Part shown: piece after piece, positions 25,980 to 33,853 of the stretch | How positions within the stretch are numbered: position 1 is the first letter of the stretch | Layout of the letters: each line of letters starts with the position of its first letter | Translations under genes and position numbers: made by a program | The notes under the pieces: generated by a model | What the model saw: the letters and a program-made list of their open reading frames with translations, nothing else | Databases searched by the model: none | Told to the model about the DNA's origin: nothing | Assembly: GCA_963766995.1 (NCBI GenBank) | Contig: CAVYCE010000001.1 | Location: forward strand, 930,001 to 994,000 | DNA length: 64,000 bases | Direction: 5' to 3' | Origin: Bog-473 sp963766995 | Lineage (GTDB): Bacteria > Actinomycetota > Acidimicrobiia > Acidimicrobiales > RAAP-2

Positions 25980-27380
25980 ATGTTCCGCGTGGCCGTGGTC
26001 GGTGGTGGCATCAGCGGGCTGGCCGCGGCCTGGGAGCTCTCGGGCGGTGGCGCTGGACCTGGGTCTGGCGGGCCAGAAGTGGTGGTGCTCGAGGCGTCGG
26101 ATCGGTTGGGAGGACCGCTGCACAGCGTGCCATTCGGTGACCAAATGGTCGACATCGGTCCCGACGGATTCCTGGGGCGTCGACCCGAGGCACTGCAACT
26201 GTGTCGAGAAGTTGGACTTGAACCAGCACTGGCGCCCATTGCCGGACGCGGTGCCGGCGTGTGGTCCCGAGGTCGCGTGCGCCCGCTCCCCGACGGCCTG
26301 GCTTTGGGCATCCCCACCCGCTTCTGGCCCGCAGCCCGCTCGGGCATTTTGGGATTCCGAGGTCAAATGGGACTGGCCCGCGACGCGCTCCTCCCGAAGC
26401 CCGATGTGCGCGGCCCCATCGGTGACCGTTCCATCGGACCCCTGGTGGAACGCAAGCTGGGGCGTCGAGTGGTGGAGCGTCTGGTCGATCCGCTCATCGG
26501 CGGTATCCACGCCGGCTCTGTCGACGACATGTCGGCGGCGGCCACCTATCCCCCTCTTCTCGCTGCGGCCCAACGGAGCGGCAGCCTGATGCGCGCCTTG
26601 CGCCACGAGGCTCCAGCCCCGGCCCCCGATGCGCCGCCCTTGTTCTGGGCCGTGAACGGTGGAATGTCGACTTTGGTGGACGGCGTGGCCGCTGCGCTCA
26701 CTGGGCGCGGTGTCAGCATCAGCACCAACAGCGCGGTCTCGCAGCTGCAGCGCGATGGCACCGGATGGGTACTCACCAGCGCCACGCAGGACATCCACGT
26801 CGACGCCGTGGTGTTGGCGCTGCCGGCCCATTCCGCCGGTGACCTCCTGCGACCGCACGATGCGGAGGCAGCCGGTCTGCTGGACGGCATCGACTATGCG
26901 TCGGTGACAACAGTGACCCTGCGCGTCGGCCTGGACTCGATTCCCGGACCGCTCTTCGGCACCGGCTTTCTTGTGCCGCGCCGCAGTGGGCGGGGTGAGG
27001 AATGGGTGGTGACGGCTGGGACGTTCCTGTCACAGAAGTGGGCGCACTTGGCCCGCGAAGGCGAACTCCTCCTGCGGGCTTCGCTGGGACGGCTCGGCGA
27101 CGCGCGCACGGCCGAATGGAGTGATGAAGAAATCGTGACCCGTGTGTGGGAGGAACTGGGCACGCTCATGGGCCTGACCGGTGCACCACTTGCGTCCATG
27201 GTTTCGCGCTGGTCCGACGCCTTTCCGCAATACCACGTGCATCATTTGCTACGGAGCGCTGGAGTGGAATCGGGGGTGGCCCGGCTCGGCGGGGTGTCCG
27301 TCGCCGGCGCCACCTACCGAGGCGTGGGGATCCCCGCCTGCATCGCCAGCGGACGGGCGGCCGCCCTGGCCGTCGGGTGA
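25980..27380 (+). CDS. cgoX: coproporphyrinogen/protoporphyrinogen oxidase (FAD)
   Basis: A 466-residue flavoprotein of the HemY/HemG-2 family. In this context it probably oxidises coproporphyrinogen III to coproporphyrin III with O2. The N-terminal FAD site VVGGGISGLAAAWEL fits GxGxxG, and the conserved acidic residue is in VVLEASDRLGG. The C-terminal GVGIPACIASGRAAA is the second FAD-binding signature. A Gly/Pro-rich insertion (SGGGAGPGSGGP) sits between the first helix and second strand. The gene order hemE-cpfC-cgoX matches other actinobacteria. The lnt-like gene overlaps its stop (GTGA). Confidence 0.9.
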   Translation: MFRVAVVGGGISGLAAAWELSGGGAGPGSGGPEVVVLEASDRLGGPLHSVPFGDQMVDIGPDGFLGRRPEALQLCREVGLEPALAPIAGRGAGVWSRGRVRPLPDGLALGIPTRFWPAARSGILGFRGQMGLARDALLPKPDVRGPIGDRSIGPLVERKLGRRVVERLVDPLIGGIHAGSVDDMSAAATYPPLLAAAQRSGSLMRALRHEAPAPAPDAPPLFWAVNGGMSTLVDGVAAALTGRGVSISTNSAVSQLQRDGTGWVLTSATQDIHVDAVVLALPAHSAGDLLRPHDAEAAGLLDGIDYASVTTVTLRVGLDSIPGPLFGTGFLVPRRSGRGEEWVVTAGTFLSQKWAHLAREGELLLRASLGRLGDARTAEWSDEEIVTRVWEELGTLMGLTGAPLASMVSRWSDAFPQYHVHHLLRSAGVESGVARLGGVSVAGATYRGVGIPACIASGRAAALAVG

Positions 27381-28855
27381 GCGATCGCCCACAGCGCGGC
27401 CGCATTGCCGCGCCGTCACTCTGCGCGGGACTGCTCCTGGCCCTGTCGCTCCCTCCTTGGGGCTGGTGGCCTCTGGGATTATTGGGCGCAGGTCTTCTGT
27501 ATTGGAGATTGGCTGGTTTGCCGGCGCGCAGTCGAGTGTGGTCGGGCTGGGTGGCCGGACTGGGCCTCTACGGCCTCGGACTGATGTGGGCCCGGGCCTT
27601 CAACTGGTACGGCGCGCTGGTACTCATTTTGCTCGAGGCTCTCTTCGTGGCCTTGGCCGCCGTCTGTACGCCGCCACACCGGGGGCGGGCTCCTGCCTTC
27701 GTGGCTGCGGCAACCCTGGCCGAGGCCGTGCGCATGACGTGGCCGTTCGGGGGGATTCCGCTCGGTGGCGTCTTCCTCGGTCAGGCCGACGGTCCCTTGC
27801 TGCAACTGGCCCGGCTTGGTGGGCCACTGTTGCTCACGGCTGCCGTGTGGGCCGGAGGGGTCGGAGTGGCCAATCTGGCGCAGACGGTGCGCAGGCCCGC
27901 TTCAGGAGCCGCCACTCGGGGCGTCTTTATATTCATCTGCCTCGGCGCGCTGACTTTGTTCGCGACGTGGTCTCCCGACGGCGGGTCGCCACTGCGCTCC
28001 ATTGCCGTTGCCGCAGTACAGGGTGGCGGACAGCGGGGCGTGGACAAGGAGGAGGTGGCGCCGGCCACCGTCTTCGAAGCCGAGCTGGCGGCCACCGCTT
28101 CATTGCGCCATAAGCCGGCACCACAGTTGATCCTGTGGCCCGAAGATGTGGTCTCCCTTGGCGAGTCACTGGCCCGTTCACCACAGGGCAAAGTCATGGC
28201 CTCGCTGGCTCATTCGCTGCGTACCACGGTGGTAGCGGGCGTGACTGAGCCCGTGGGCACCACGGAATTCCGCAACGAAATGGTGGCCTGGAGCCCGTCG
28301 GGCCACATCGTGTCGGTATTTGAGAAGGTGCATCGGGTGCCCTTCGGGGAGTACGTGCCGTATCGCTCCCTTTTCGCCCATTTCGCTAACTTGTCGGAAG
28401 TACCGACCGACGCCATTACGGGAATGGGCACCGGTCTCATGCGCACCCCCGCCGGGCCACTGGGGGCACTCGTCTCGTTCGAGGTGTTCTACGCCAGCCG
28501 CAGCCGAACCTCGGTTCGGAACGGAGCCGAACTGCTCATCGTCCCCACCAACACGTCCTCATACACCAGCTCCCAAGTCCCCACCCAGGAGGTGGCGGCC
28601 GACGCCATCCAGGCTGTTGAGACTGGGCGAGACCTGGTGCAGGCCGCCCCCACTGGGTACAGCACGGTGGTCACACCGCGCGGCTCAGTACTGCGGCGTT
28701 CAGTGCTGGGCCACCGTCAGGTGTTGCGCGCCGAGGTGCCACTACGGCGCGGCTTGACGCCCTACGACCACCTGGGCGATCTGCCCTATCTCGTGTTCTT
28801 TCTGCTGGCCCTCGCCATCGGGTGGCGACGGCAACGGCGCGCCGCTTACTCGTAG
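27377..28855 (+). CDS. lnt: apolipoprotein N-acyltransferase-like membrane protein, catalytic Cys replaced by Ser
   Basis: A 492-residue protein with about six N-terminal membrane segments and a nitrilase-type C-terminal domain, as in Lnt, which adds the third acyl chain to lipoproteins. The Glu (LILWPED) and Lys (FEKVHRVPFGEYVP) of the nitrilase triad are present. Where E. coli Lnt has the nucleophile in ICYE, this protein has VSFE, so the Cys is Ser. The activity is therefore uncertain. The GTG start overlaps the cgoX stop as GTGA. A longer upstream frame inside cgoX was rejected. It overlaps the convergent HAD gene by 10 bases. Confidence 0.82.
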   Translation: MSDRPQRGRIAAPSLCAGLLLALSLPPWGWWPLGLLGAGLLYWRLAGLPARSRVWSGWVAGLGLYGLGLMWARAFNWYGALVLILLEALFVALAAVCTPPHRGRAPAFVAAATLAEAVRMTWPFGGIPLGGVFLGQADGPLLQLARLGGPLLLTAAVWAGGVGVANLAQTVRRPASGAATRGVFIFICLGALTLFATWSPDGGSPLRSIAVAAVQGGGQRGVDKEEVAPATVFEAELAATASLRHKPAPQLILWPEDVVSLGESLARSPQGKVMASLAHSLRTTVVAGVTEPVGTTEFRNEMVAWSPSGHIVSVFEKVHRVPFGEYVPYRSLFAHFANLSEVPTDAITGMGTGLMRTPAGPLGALVSFEVFYASRSRTSVRNGAELLIVPTNTSSYTSSQVPTQEVAADAIQAVETGRDLVQAAPTGYSTVVTPRGSVLRRSVLGHRQVLRAEVPLRRGLTPYDHLGDLPYLVFFLLALAIGWRRQRRAAYS

Positions 28856-29340
28856 TAGCCGGAGTGGATGTAGACGCAGGGAATGCCGGCGGCCACATAC
28901 ATGGCGTGATTCGAGGGGTCGTCCTCGAAGGCCAACCGCAGGTCGAAGCCATGCATCCGCAGGTCGTCAACCACGCCTCGCTTAAAGCTCGTCACCTGGC
29001 CGTAGTCGCCCCGGTCGCGCGTGACCAGCAAATCCCAACGCAGCCCGTAGCGATGCAGCCAGGCCAATGTCTGCGGCTGGACCCGTAGCGGGCGCCCGGT
29101 CAAGAGGACCACCGCCAGCAAGGGATCCAGCAACTCGAGCAGTCGGGCGATCTCCTCAATCACTTGGTCGTCTCCGCAGGCCTCGAAGAAGGCTGACCAA
29201 TCGCGTTGGCCCTGCTCAATGAAGTGCTGACGACCGGCAGCATCAGAGAGGACACCGTCGATGTCGAAGACCACGGCCGGACCGATCGGTCGGCGGTCAC
29301 CGTGCCAGGTCCAGTTGGGAGGATCCTCCACCTCGCTCAT
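28846..29340 (-). CDS. HAD superfamily phosphatase (polynucleotide-kinase phosphatase-like)
   Basis: A 164-residue HAD phosphatase. FDIDGVLSD (about residue 26-34) contains the nucleophile Asp and acid Asp of motif I, LLTGRP is motif II, and FEDDPSNH near the C terminus is motif IV. The compact size and lack of a large cap resemble the phosphatase domain of T4 polynucleotide kinase and related proteins. The substrate is unknown. The ATG at 29340 begins MSEVEDPP; a long upstream frame has no homologous look and was discarded. Its last 10 bases overlap the lnt-like gene. Confidence 0.78.
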   Translation of the reverse strand: MSEVEDPPNWTWHGDRRPIGPAVVFDIDGVLSDAAGRQHFIEQGQRDWSAFFEACGDDQVIEEIARLLELLDPLLAVVLLTGRPLRVQPQTLAWLHRYGLRWDLLVTRDRGDYGQVTSFKRGVVDDLRMHGFDLRLAFEDDPSNHAMYVAAGIPCVYIHSGYYE

Positions 29341-29467
29341 CGTGCACCGAAGATGCAGATGGGAGGGGTACACGACACGGACCTCCAGCCTAATGACCAC
29401 CTCTGGACCACTTAGGCACGCCGGCGGCGATGATCGGCGCACCGAGAAGTGAGACCATTGACGCCGC

Positions 29468-32400
29468 ATGATCATTGACGACGCCGCGGGGCAGCAGCAG
29501 GAGTTGGCTGAACTCCCAGGTCCGGGATCTCCCATCGATGTCCCCCTGGGGCGCCGAGTCATGGTCATCGGCGATCTCCTCCTCCCCGCCATCCCGTCGG
29601 CCTCCTCCACTGCGACATGTCGCGACCTGGCTGCTGCTCTGTCGGAATGGCAGGGCCCGGGCATTGTCCTGGTCTGTGGCCGACTCGGTAGCGACGCAAC
29701 AGTTGATGTTCAGACTGCGTTGCAAGCCCATCCAAATCTCATGAAGGCCTGGGCCGACTTCGCAGCGCGGGCCGAATCCAAAGTGGTCGTGGTGGTCCCG
29801 ACGATGGACACCTCCAGCGAACTGGTCGCCACACTGGCGCCTTTGGGTGTTTCGGTGCACGAAGGCGTGGACCTGCATTGCAGCACGGGCGCCGGTGCGC
29901 GCACGGTACTGGTGCGGGCCGGCACGCTGCGCACCGACGTCAATCTGCCCGCGGACGCGGAGGCCTCGGAAGATCGACCGTGGCTGAACGGCATAGAGCT
30001 ACTCGAGGATCCACGATTGGCCCGCCGCTTTGTCACCAGCCGTCTCCTCTATCGCCGACTCCGTCGATTCCTGTGGGCCCCACCGCTGGTCTTGGCCGGT
30101 CTGGCCCTGCTCCTGCGGTTGGAATTCGTGATCGACGGCCTCGGTCGCGTCTTCCGCTCCCCGCGACAGCAGCGCGCACTCAATCGCGCCTACGACGCCT
30201 CTTGGGTGTCGCGGCTAAGTGTGACCATCGCCATCGCCGCGGTGTTGCTGGTCGTGCTGGCCATCGTCGTTACGCTGACCTCGCGCGGCATTTGGCGCGC
30301 CCTGGGCGGGGAAGGACTTCCATCGCCGTGGGCAGCCGGCGCAGCTCGCTCCGCCGGGACACGACCGACCGCGCACTCCCTACTGACCATGCATGGTGCC
30401 GATGTGCTCGACGTGACCCGAGCCGCGGTCGATGCCGGGGCCGCTGGACTCATTGTCGGCGGTGCGATGGTGCCGGAACTGACCCATCTCGATTCTGGGT
30501 TCTTCGCCTGCCCCGGAGCCACTTCTGAACTGGTGCACGAACATGTAGGGCGACTCGGCCTGCCGCCCACCTTCCTGCATCACCGGCAAGAGGCCACGCT
30601 GGAACTGGAAACAGGGGCCGAACTGCACCTTCGCCTCATGCATGCCGAAGTGGATCTTCCCCAAGCCACCCTGGGCGAGCGCCTGGTGACTCGCGATGCC
30701 GTGGTCAAGGGTCGCACCAAAGCAGCAGACCTGCACCCCGAACTGGTGGCGAGCTGGCCCACCGGGTCGTCGTGGCCCCCCGCCCCCGAGGTAGCTGCGG
30801 ACCGCATTCTGGTGCGCCGCATTCGACGTATTGCCGCCACCGCCCTGTTCGTGGCTGGCTTGGTCGACCTGCTCTCAGCCGTCACCGCACCCCTGCACCG
30901 CCATCTCCATGTGATTGCCCGCTTCCTCCCGGTGGCCGTGACGCAGGCTGCCGGTGCATTGGTGGCCATCGGTGGGATCGCCATGATCATGCTGTCGCGC
31001 GGCATCCTCAAAGGACAGCGGCGGTCGTGGACGGTGGCCGTCTCGCTGTTGACGGGCACGTTAGTGCTGCACATCATCCACAACGCCGACGTCATCAGCT
31101 TGTTGGTTGGCATCGCCGTGCTGATCCTGCTGGTCATCCAACGCGAGCGATTCCGGGCCCAGGTGGAGCACGGCACCATTGCCTCGGCCTTCCTCATCCT
31201 GGCCATCGGAGGACTGACCGCCACCATGGGCTCGTTGCTCGGTGTGGAGTTGGCCGGCCGAGTACACCACCATCCCCTGCCGTCATGGCCCAACGTGCTG
31301 CTGGGCTCGGCAGAGCGCCTGGTCGGGGTCCAGTGGGTGCACTTCCCCGAACACATCAATCGCTACGCCTCCACCAGCCTGCTCGCCGTGGGGATCACCC
31401 TCATTGTCGTCGCTCTGTACCTGCTGACTCGTCCGGTGGTCGATCGCCGCTTCTTGAGTGGTCGGGCGTCAGTCGGTCGCCGAGCGGCCGAAGTGCGCGC
31501 CCGCGACATTGTGCGGCGGCACGGCACCGGCACACTTGACTATTTCGCCCTGCGCGACGACAAGCAGTGGTTCTTCCACCGCGATTCCATGGTGGCCTAT
31601 GCCGTCTTCGGAGGCGTGTGCCTGGTGTCGCCTGACCCCATCGGCCCCTTCTCCGAGCGGGCGCACGTGTGGGATGCCTTCCGACGCTTCGTCGATCGCA
31701 ACGGATGGGGTCTCGGTGTCATGGGCGCCGGCGAGGAATGGCTCCCGACCTACAAGGCGTCGGGTATGCGATTCCTCTACATCGGGGATGAGGCCGTGGT
31801 CGACCCCCGGGTCTTCTCCCTCGAGGGCGGCAAAATGAAGGGGCTGCGCCAGGCCGTCAATCGGGTGGCCCGCTATGGCTACACCGTCCGCTTCCTCGAT
31901 CCATCCCGTCTCAGCCCCGACGATGCCGCCCGCATGGTGGAACTGATGGCCAAGAGCCGACGCGGCGAACAGGAGCGCGGTTTTTCCATGATGCTGGGCC
32001 GCCTCTTCGATGCCCGCGACACCGGCTTGCTGCTGACGCTGGTGGAGGGGCCCGACGGCGCACCGGTGGCCATGTGCCAGTTCGTCCCCTCACCAGCCAT
32101 CGGCGGCTACTCGCTCGACTTGATGCGCCGCGATCCGGCCGAGCACCCCAATGGATTGCTCGACTTCGCCCTGTGTTCCACCATTTCGCACCTGCAGGAG
32201 ATGGGGATGAAAGGTCTCAGCCTCAACTTCGCCGCCATGCGTTCCATCCTCGACGGGGAGTCCGGCGACGGTGTCACCCAGCGGGTGGAGCGTTGGGCTC
32301 TGCGTCGGCTATCGGGCGTCCTCCAGATCGAGACCCTGTGGCGGTTCAACGCCAAGTACGAACCGCATTGGCTCCCGCGATACATCGTGTTCGATTCGGC

Positions 32401-32611
32401 CGAGCAGTTCGTCCCGGTGGCCGTGCAGATCATGCGGGCCGAGTCCCTGACCGAGGTCCCAGTCATCGGACGGCTGCTGACCACCGGCGTCGCCAAACGG
32501 TCCGGTCCCGCCGTACCCGAAGAGGTCCTGGTGGCCCTCCAGGAGAACCACGGCGCCAATGGGAACGGTCATGCGACTCCCGTTTCCGAAAGTCAACCCG
32601 TCAATGACTGA
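29468..32611 (+). CDS. degenerate metallophosphoesterase fused to MprF-like (DUF2156) membrane protein
   Basis: A 1047-residue membrane protein. Residues 31-155 and 300-350 resemble a metallophosphoesterase split by two transmembrane helices (about 203-222 and 252-272), but every metal motif is lost: GDLLL for SDLHL, GRLG for GDLF, PTMD for GNHD and GGAM for GHTH. About five more helices follow (455-655). The C-terminal 690-1000 region is a DUF2156/MprF synthase-type domain (DYFALRDDKQWFF; VSPDPIGP; MGMKGLSLNFA), which in MprF transfers an aminoacyl group to phosphatidylglycerol. The acceptor and activity here are unproven. A 40-residue Cys-rich gene overlaps its stop. Confidence 0.78.
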   Translation: MIIDDAAGQQQELAELPGPGSPIDVPLGRRVMVIGDLLLPAIPSASSTATCRDLAAALSEWQGPGIVLVCGRLGSDATVDVQTALQAHPNLMKAWADFAARAESKVVVVVPTMDTSSELVATLAPLGVSVHEGVDLHCSTGAGARTVLVRAGTLRTDVNLPADAEASEDRPWLNGIELLEDPRLARRFVTSRLLYRRLRRFLWAPPLVLAGLALLLRLEFVIDGLGRVFRSPRQQRALNRAYDASWVSRLSVTIAIAAVLLVVLAIVVTLTSRGIWRALGGEGLPSPWAAGAARSAGTRPTAHSLLTMHGADVLDVTRAAVDAGAAGLIVGGAMVPELTHLDSGFFACPGATSELVHEHVGRLGLPPTFLHHRQEATLELETGAELHLRLMHAEVDLPQATLGERLVTRDAVVKGRTKAADLHPELVASWPTGSSWPPAPEVAADRILVRRIRRIAATALFVAGLVDLLSAVTAPLHRHLHVIARFLPVAVTQAAGALVAIGGIAMIMLSRGILKGQRRSWTVAVSLLTGTLVLHIIHNADVISLLVGIAVLILLVIQRERFRAQVEHGTIASAFLILAIGGLTATMGSLLGVELAGRVHHHPLPSWPNVLLGSAERLVGVQWVHFPEHINRYASTSLLAVGITLIVVALYLLTRPVVDRRFLSGRASVGRRAAEVRARDIVRRHGTGTLDYFALRDDKQWFFHRDSMVAYAVFGGVCLVSPDPIGPFSERAHVWDAFRRFVDRNGWGLGVMGAGEEWLPTYKASGMRFLYIGDEAVVDPRVFSLEGGKMKGLRQAVNRVARYGYTVRFLDPSRLSPDDAARMVELMAKSRRGEQERGFSMMLGRLFDARDTGLLLTLVEGPDGAPVAMCQFVPSPAIGGYSLDLMRRDPAEHPNGLLDFALCSTISHLQEMGMKGLSLNFAAMRSILDGESGDGVTQRVERWALRRLSGVLQIETLWRFNAKYEPHWLPRYIVFDSAEQFVPVAVQIMRAESLTEVPVIGRLLTTGVAKRSGPAVPEEVLVALQENHGANGNGHATPVSESQPVND

Positions 32612-32726
32612 CGAGAACGCCACCTGCCCTCGATGCGGGCACGCCGGCATTCACGCCTCGTGTGACGACTGTGACCGTTGTTGGCTCGAACAACGACAGC
32701 GCGAGAAGCCACCGCACCACTCCTGA
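32604..32726 (+). CDS. 40-residue CxxC zinc-ribbon-like mini-protein
   Basis: A short frame too small for most gene callers. It begins within ATGACTGA, an 8-base overlap with the MprF-like gene, the same coupling pattern as ctaC/ctaD. The product MTDENATCPRCGHAG continues to a CDDCDRCW block, giving five or more Cys in CxxC spacing that could bind one zinc ion. The C-terminal third is basic and polar. The function is unknown; it might be a regulatory partner of the upstream membrane protein. Confidence 0.5.
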   Translation: MTDENATCPRCGHAGIHASCDDCDRCWLEQRQREKPPHHS

Positions 32727-32752
32727 CCCAGGACATTGGTCGCGTCCAATCG

Positions 32753-33439
32753 CTACGAAGCGGGTCCGGTCGACACCGTGATCACCACGTTGTCGCCGCG
32801 TATGAGCACTGGCACCCCGGCGGCAGGCGATTGACTGACCACCGTCCCCACGGGGATGGTCGATGAAGGCATCGCTTGCAATGTGCACTTCAGTCCGAGC
32901 GCGCTCAAAGTGGATTCGGCTTGCGCCTCGGTCTCCCCGATCACATTGGGCATGGCCGGACGGATGATCAGTCTGGGCGGTTGGGGCGATCCGGGCAGCA
33001 CGACTCTATTGGCGATGGCGAATCCCACACGGGTCGAGCGGTGCTGGCGACCGACGACCAGTCCCACCACGAGGGCGAAAGCAACCACCGCCACCGCACT
33101 ACCCACCAACATTCGTGTCGAAATGCGTTGACGCCATCCGGCCTCAGGCATTGCCGGCACTACCGCCACCGGCATGGGCACCGCGTCATCGAGGTCGTCC
33201 ATCCCGTCGAGCGCTACCGCGGCAATGTCCTCCGGTAAGCCGACTCGGTTGAGCAATGCCTCCATGTCAGAACGATCCCGCACGCTTCTCTCGGTTCGTA
33301 GATCCACAATGTGCTCACGGATATCGCTGACCAGCTGATCGCGTTGAGAGGCGGGCAGTCGGCGCAGGGCGTCGTGGAGTTCCTGCAGGTAGTGCTCGAC
33401 CATGTCGTTGAGCTCAGATCCAAGCAGCCCGTCGCTCAT
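32753..33439 (-). CDS. HAAS-domain membrane protein with extracellular PASTA domain
   Basis: A 228-residue single-pass membrane protein. Residues 10-80 form a HAAS-like domain (YLQELHDALRRLPASQRDQL, then DIREHI), which accompanies PadR-type regulators in many Gram-positive genomes. A transmembrane helix spans 110-130. Residues 161-226 form a PASTA-like domain (MPNVIGETEAQAESTLSALG), which in Ser/Thr kinases and penicillin-binding proteins senses cell-wall fragments. The ATG overlaps the padR stop (ATGA), so it is co-expressed and co-regulated with the repressor. A surface sensor role is inferred. Confidence 0.75.
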   Translation of the reverse strand: MSDGLLGSELNDMVEHYLQELHDALRRLPASQRDQLVSDIREHIVDLRTERSVRDRSDMEALLNRVGLPEDIAAVALDGMDDLDDAVPMPVAVVPAMPEAGWRQRISTRMLVGSAVAVVAFALVVGLVVGRQHRSTRVGFAIANRVVLPGSPQPPRLIIRPAMPNVIGETEAQAESTLSALGLKCTLQAMPSSTIPVGTVVSQSPAAGVPVLIRGDNVVITVSTGPAS

Positions 33440-33780
33440 TCCGCTGCACCCCCATCGAGGATCCCGTTGACGGCCCGGCAAAAACGCTGCCATTCGGTGG
33501 CGAAGTAGTCCAACGACGCCTTCCCTTCGGCCGTGAGCTTGTAATAGCGCCGTGGCGGCCCTTGGGTGGACTCACGCCATGATGTCTCGACGGCACCATC
33601 GAGCCGGAGACGGGACAACAGGGGGTAGATGGTGCCCTCGCTGGTCACCAGCTCCGCGGCCGACAGTTCCCGTACGAGCTCGAAGCCGTATCGCTCTCCA
33701 TCACGGAGCAACGCCAGGACGCAGTACTCCAACGCGCCCTTGCGCATCTGCGCCAGTTGAGGCGTCTTTGCTAGTACCAT
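33436..33780 (-). CDS. PadR family transcriptional regulator
   Basis: A 114-residue PadR-type winged-helix repressor. MRKGALEYCVLALLRDGERY, then GFELVRELSAAE, and the recognition segment TSEGTIYPLLSRLRLDGAVE are diagnostic; YYKLTAEGKASLDYF forms the wing and last helix. The ATG at 33780 is preferred because TACTAT lies 7 bases upstream; an ATG three codons earlier is possible. It is the first gene of a two-gene unit with the HAAS/PASTA protein. An inverted repeat covers its own -10 and start codon, so autoregulation is likely. Confidence 0.87.
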   Translation of the reverse strand: MVLAKTPQLAQMRKGALEYCVLALLRDGERYGFELVRELSAAELVTSEGTIYPLLSRLRLDGAVETSWRESTQGPPRRYYKLTAEGKASLDYFATEWQRFCRAVNGILDGGAAE

Positions 33781-33794
33781 GCATTGCATAGTAC
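33774..33794. promoter_or_regulatory. PadR operator-like palindrome over padR -10 and start codon
   Basis: The halves GTACCATGCA and TGCATAGTAC flank a central T at 33784; nine of ten pairs are complementary. The minus-strand -10-like TACTAT (33788-33793) and the padR ATG (33778-33780) both lie inside it, so repressor binding would block transcription start directly. Confidence 0.6.
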
Positions 33795-33823
33795 CTGGCA
33801 TTGTCCCTATGTCAAGCCCCGTA

Positions 33824-33841
33824 TTGTCGGTGCACCGACAA
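33824..33841. promoter_or_regulatory. perfect 18-bp palindrome before PNPOx-like gene
   Basis: TTGTCGGTG followed by CACCGACAA, with no loop, directly in front of the ribosome-binding site AGAGGAG. The absence of a loop favours a protein-binding site over an mRNA hairpin. It is unrelated in sequence to the PadR-type repeat. Confidence 0.45.
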
Positions 33842-33853
33842 GAGGAGATGCCC

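Noticed and set aside
24025..26858. Long open frames antisense to hemE, cpfC and cgoX (up to 376 codons)
   Set aside because: These are typical of GC-rich coding DNA: no recognisable domains, no start signals, and composition reflecting the codons of the real genes.
27146..27376. Upstream extension of the lnt-like gene inside cgoX
   Set aside because: The translated extension is Arg/Ser-rich shadow of cgoX; the GTG at 27377 gives the normal GTGA coupling.
33781..33789. An ATG three codons earlier as the padR start
   Set aside because: It would overlap the -10-like TACTAT, whereas 33780 has the 7-base spacing seen at other leaderless genes.
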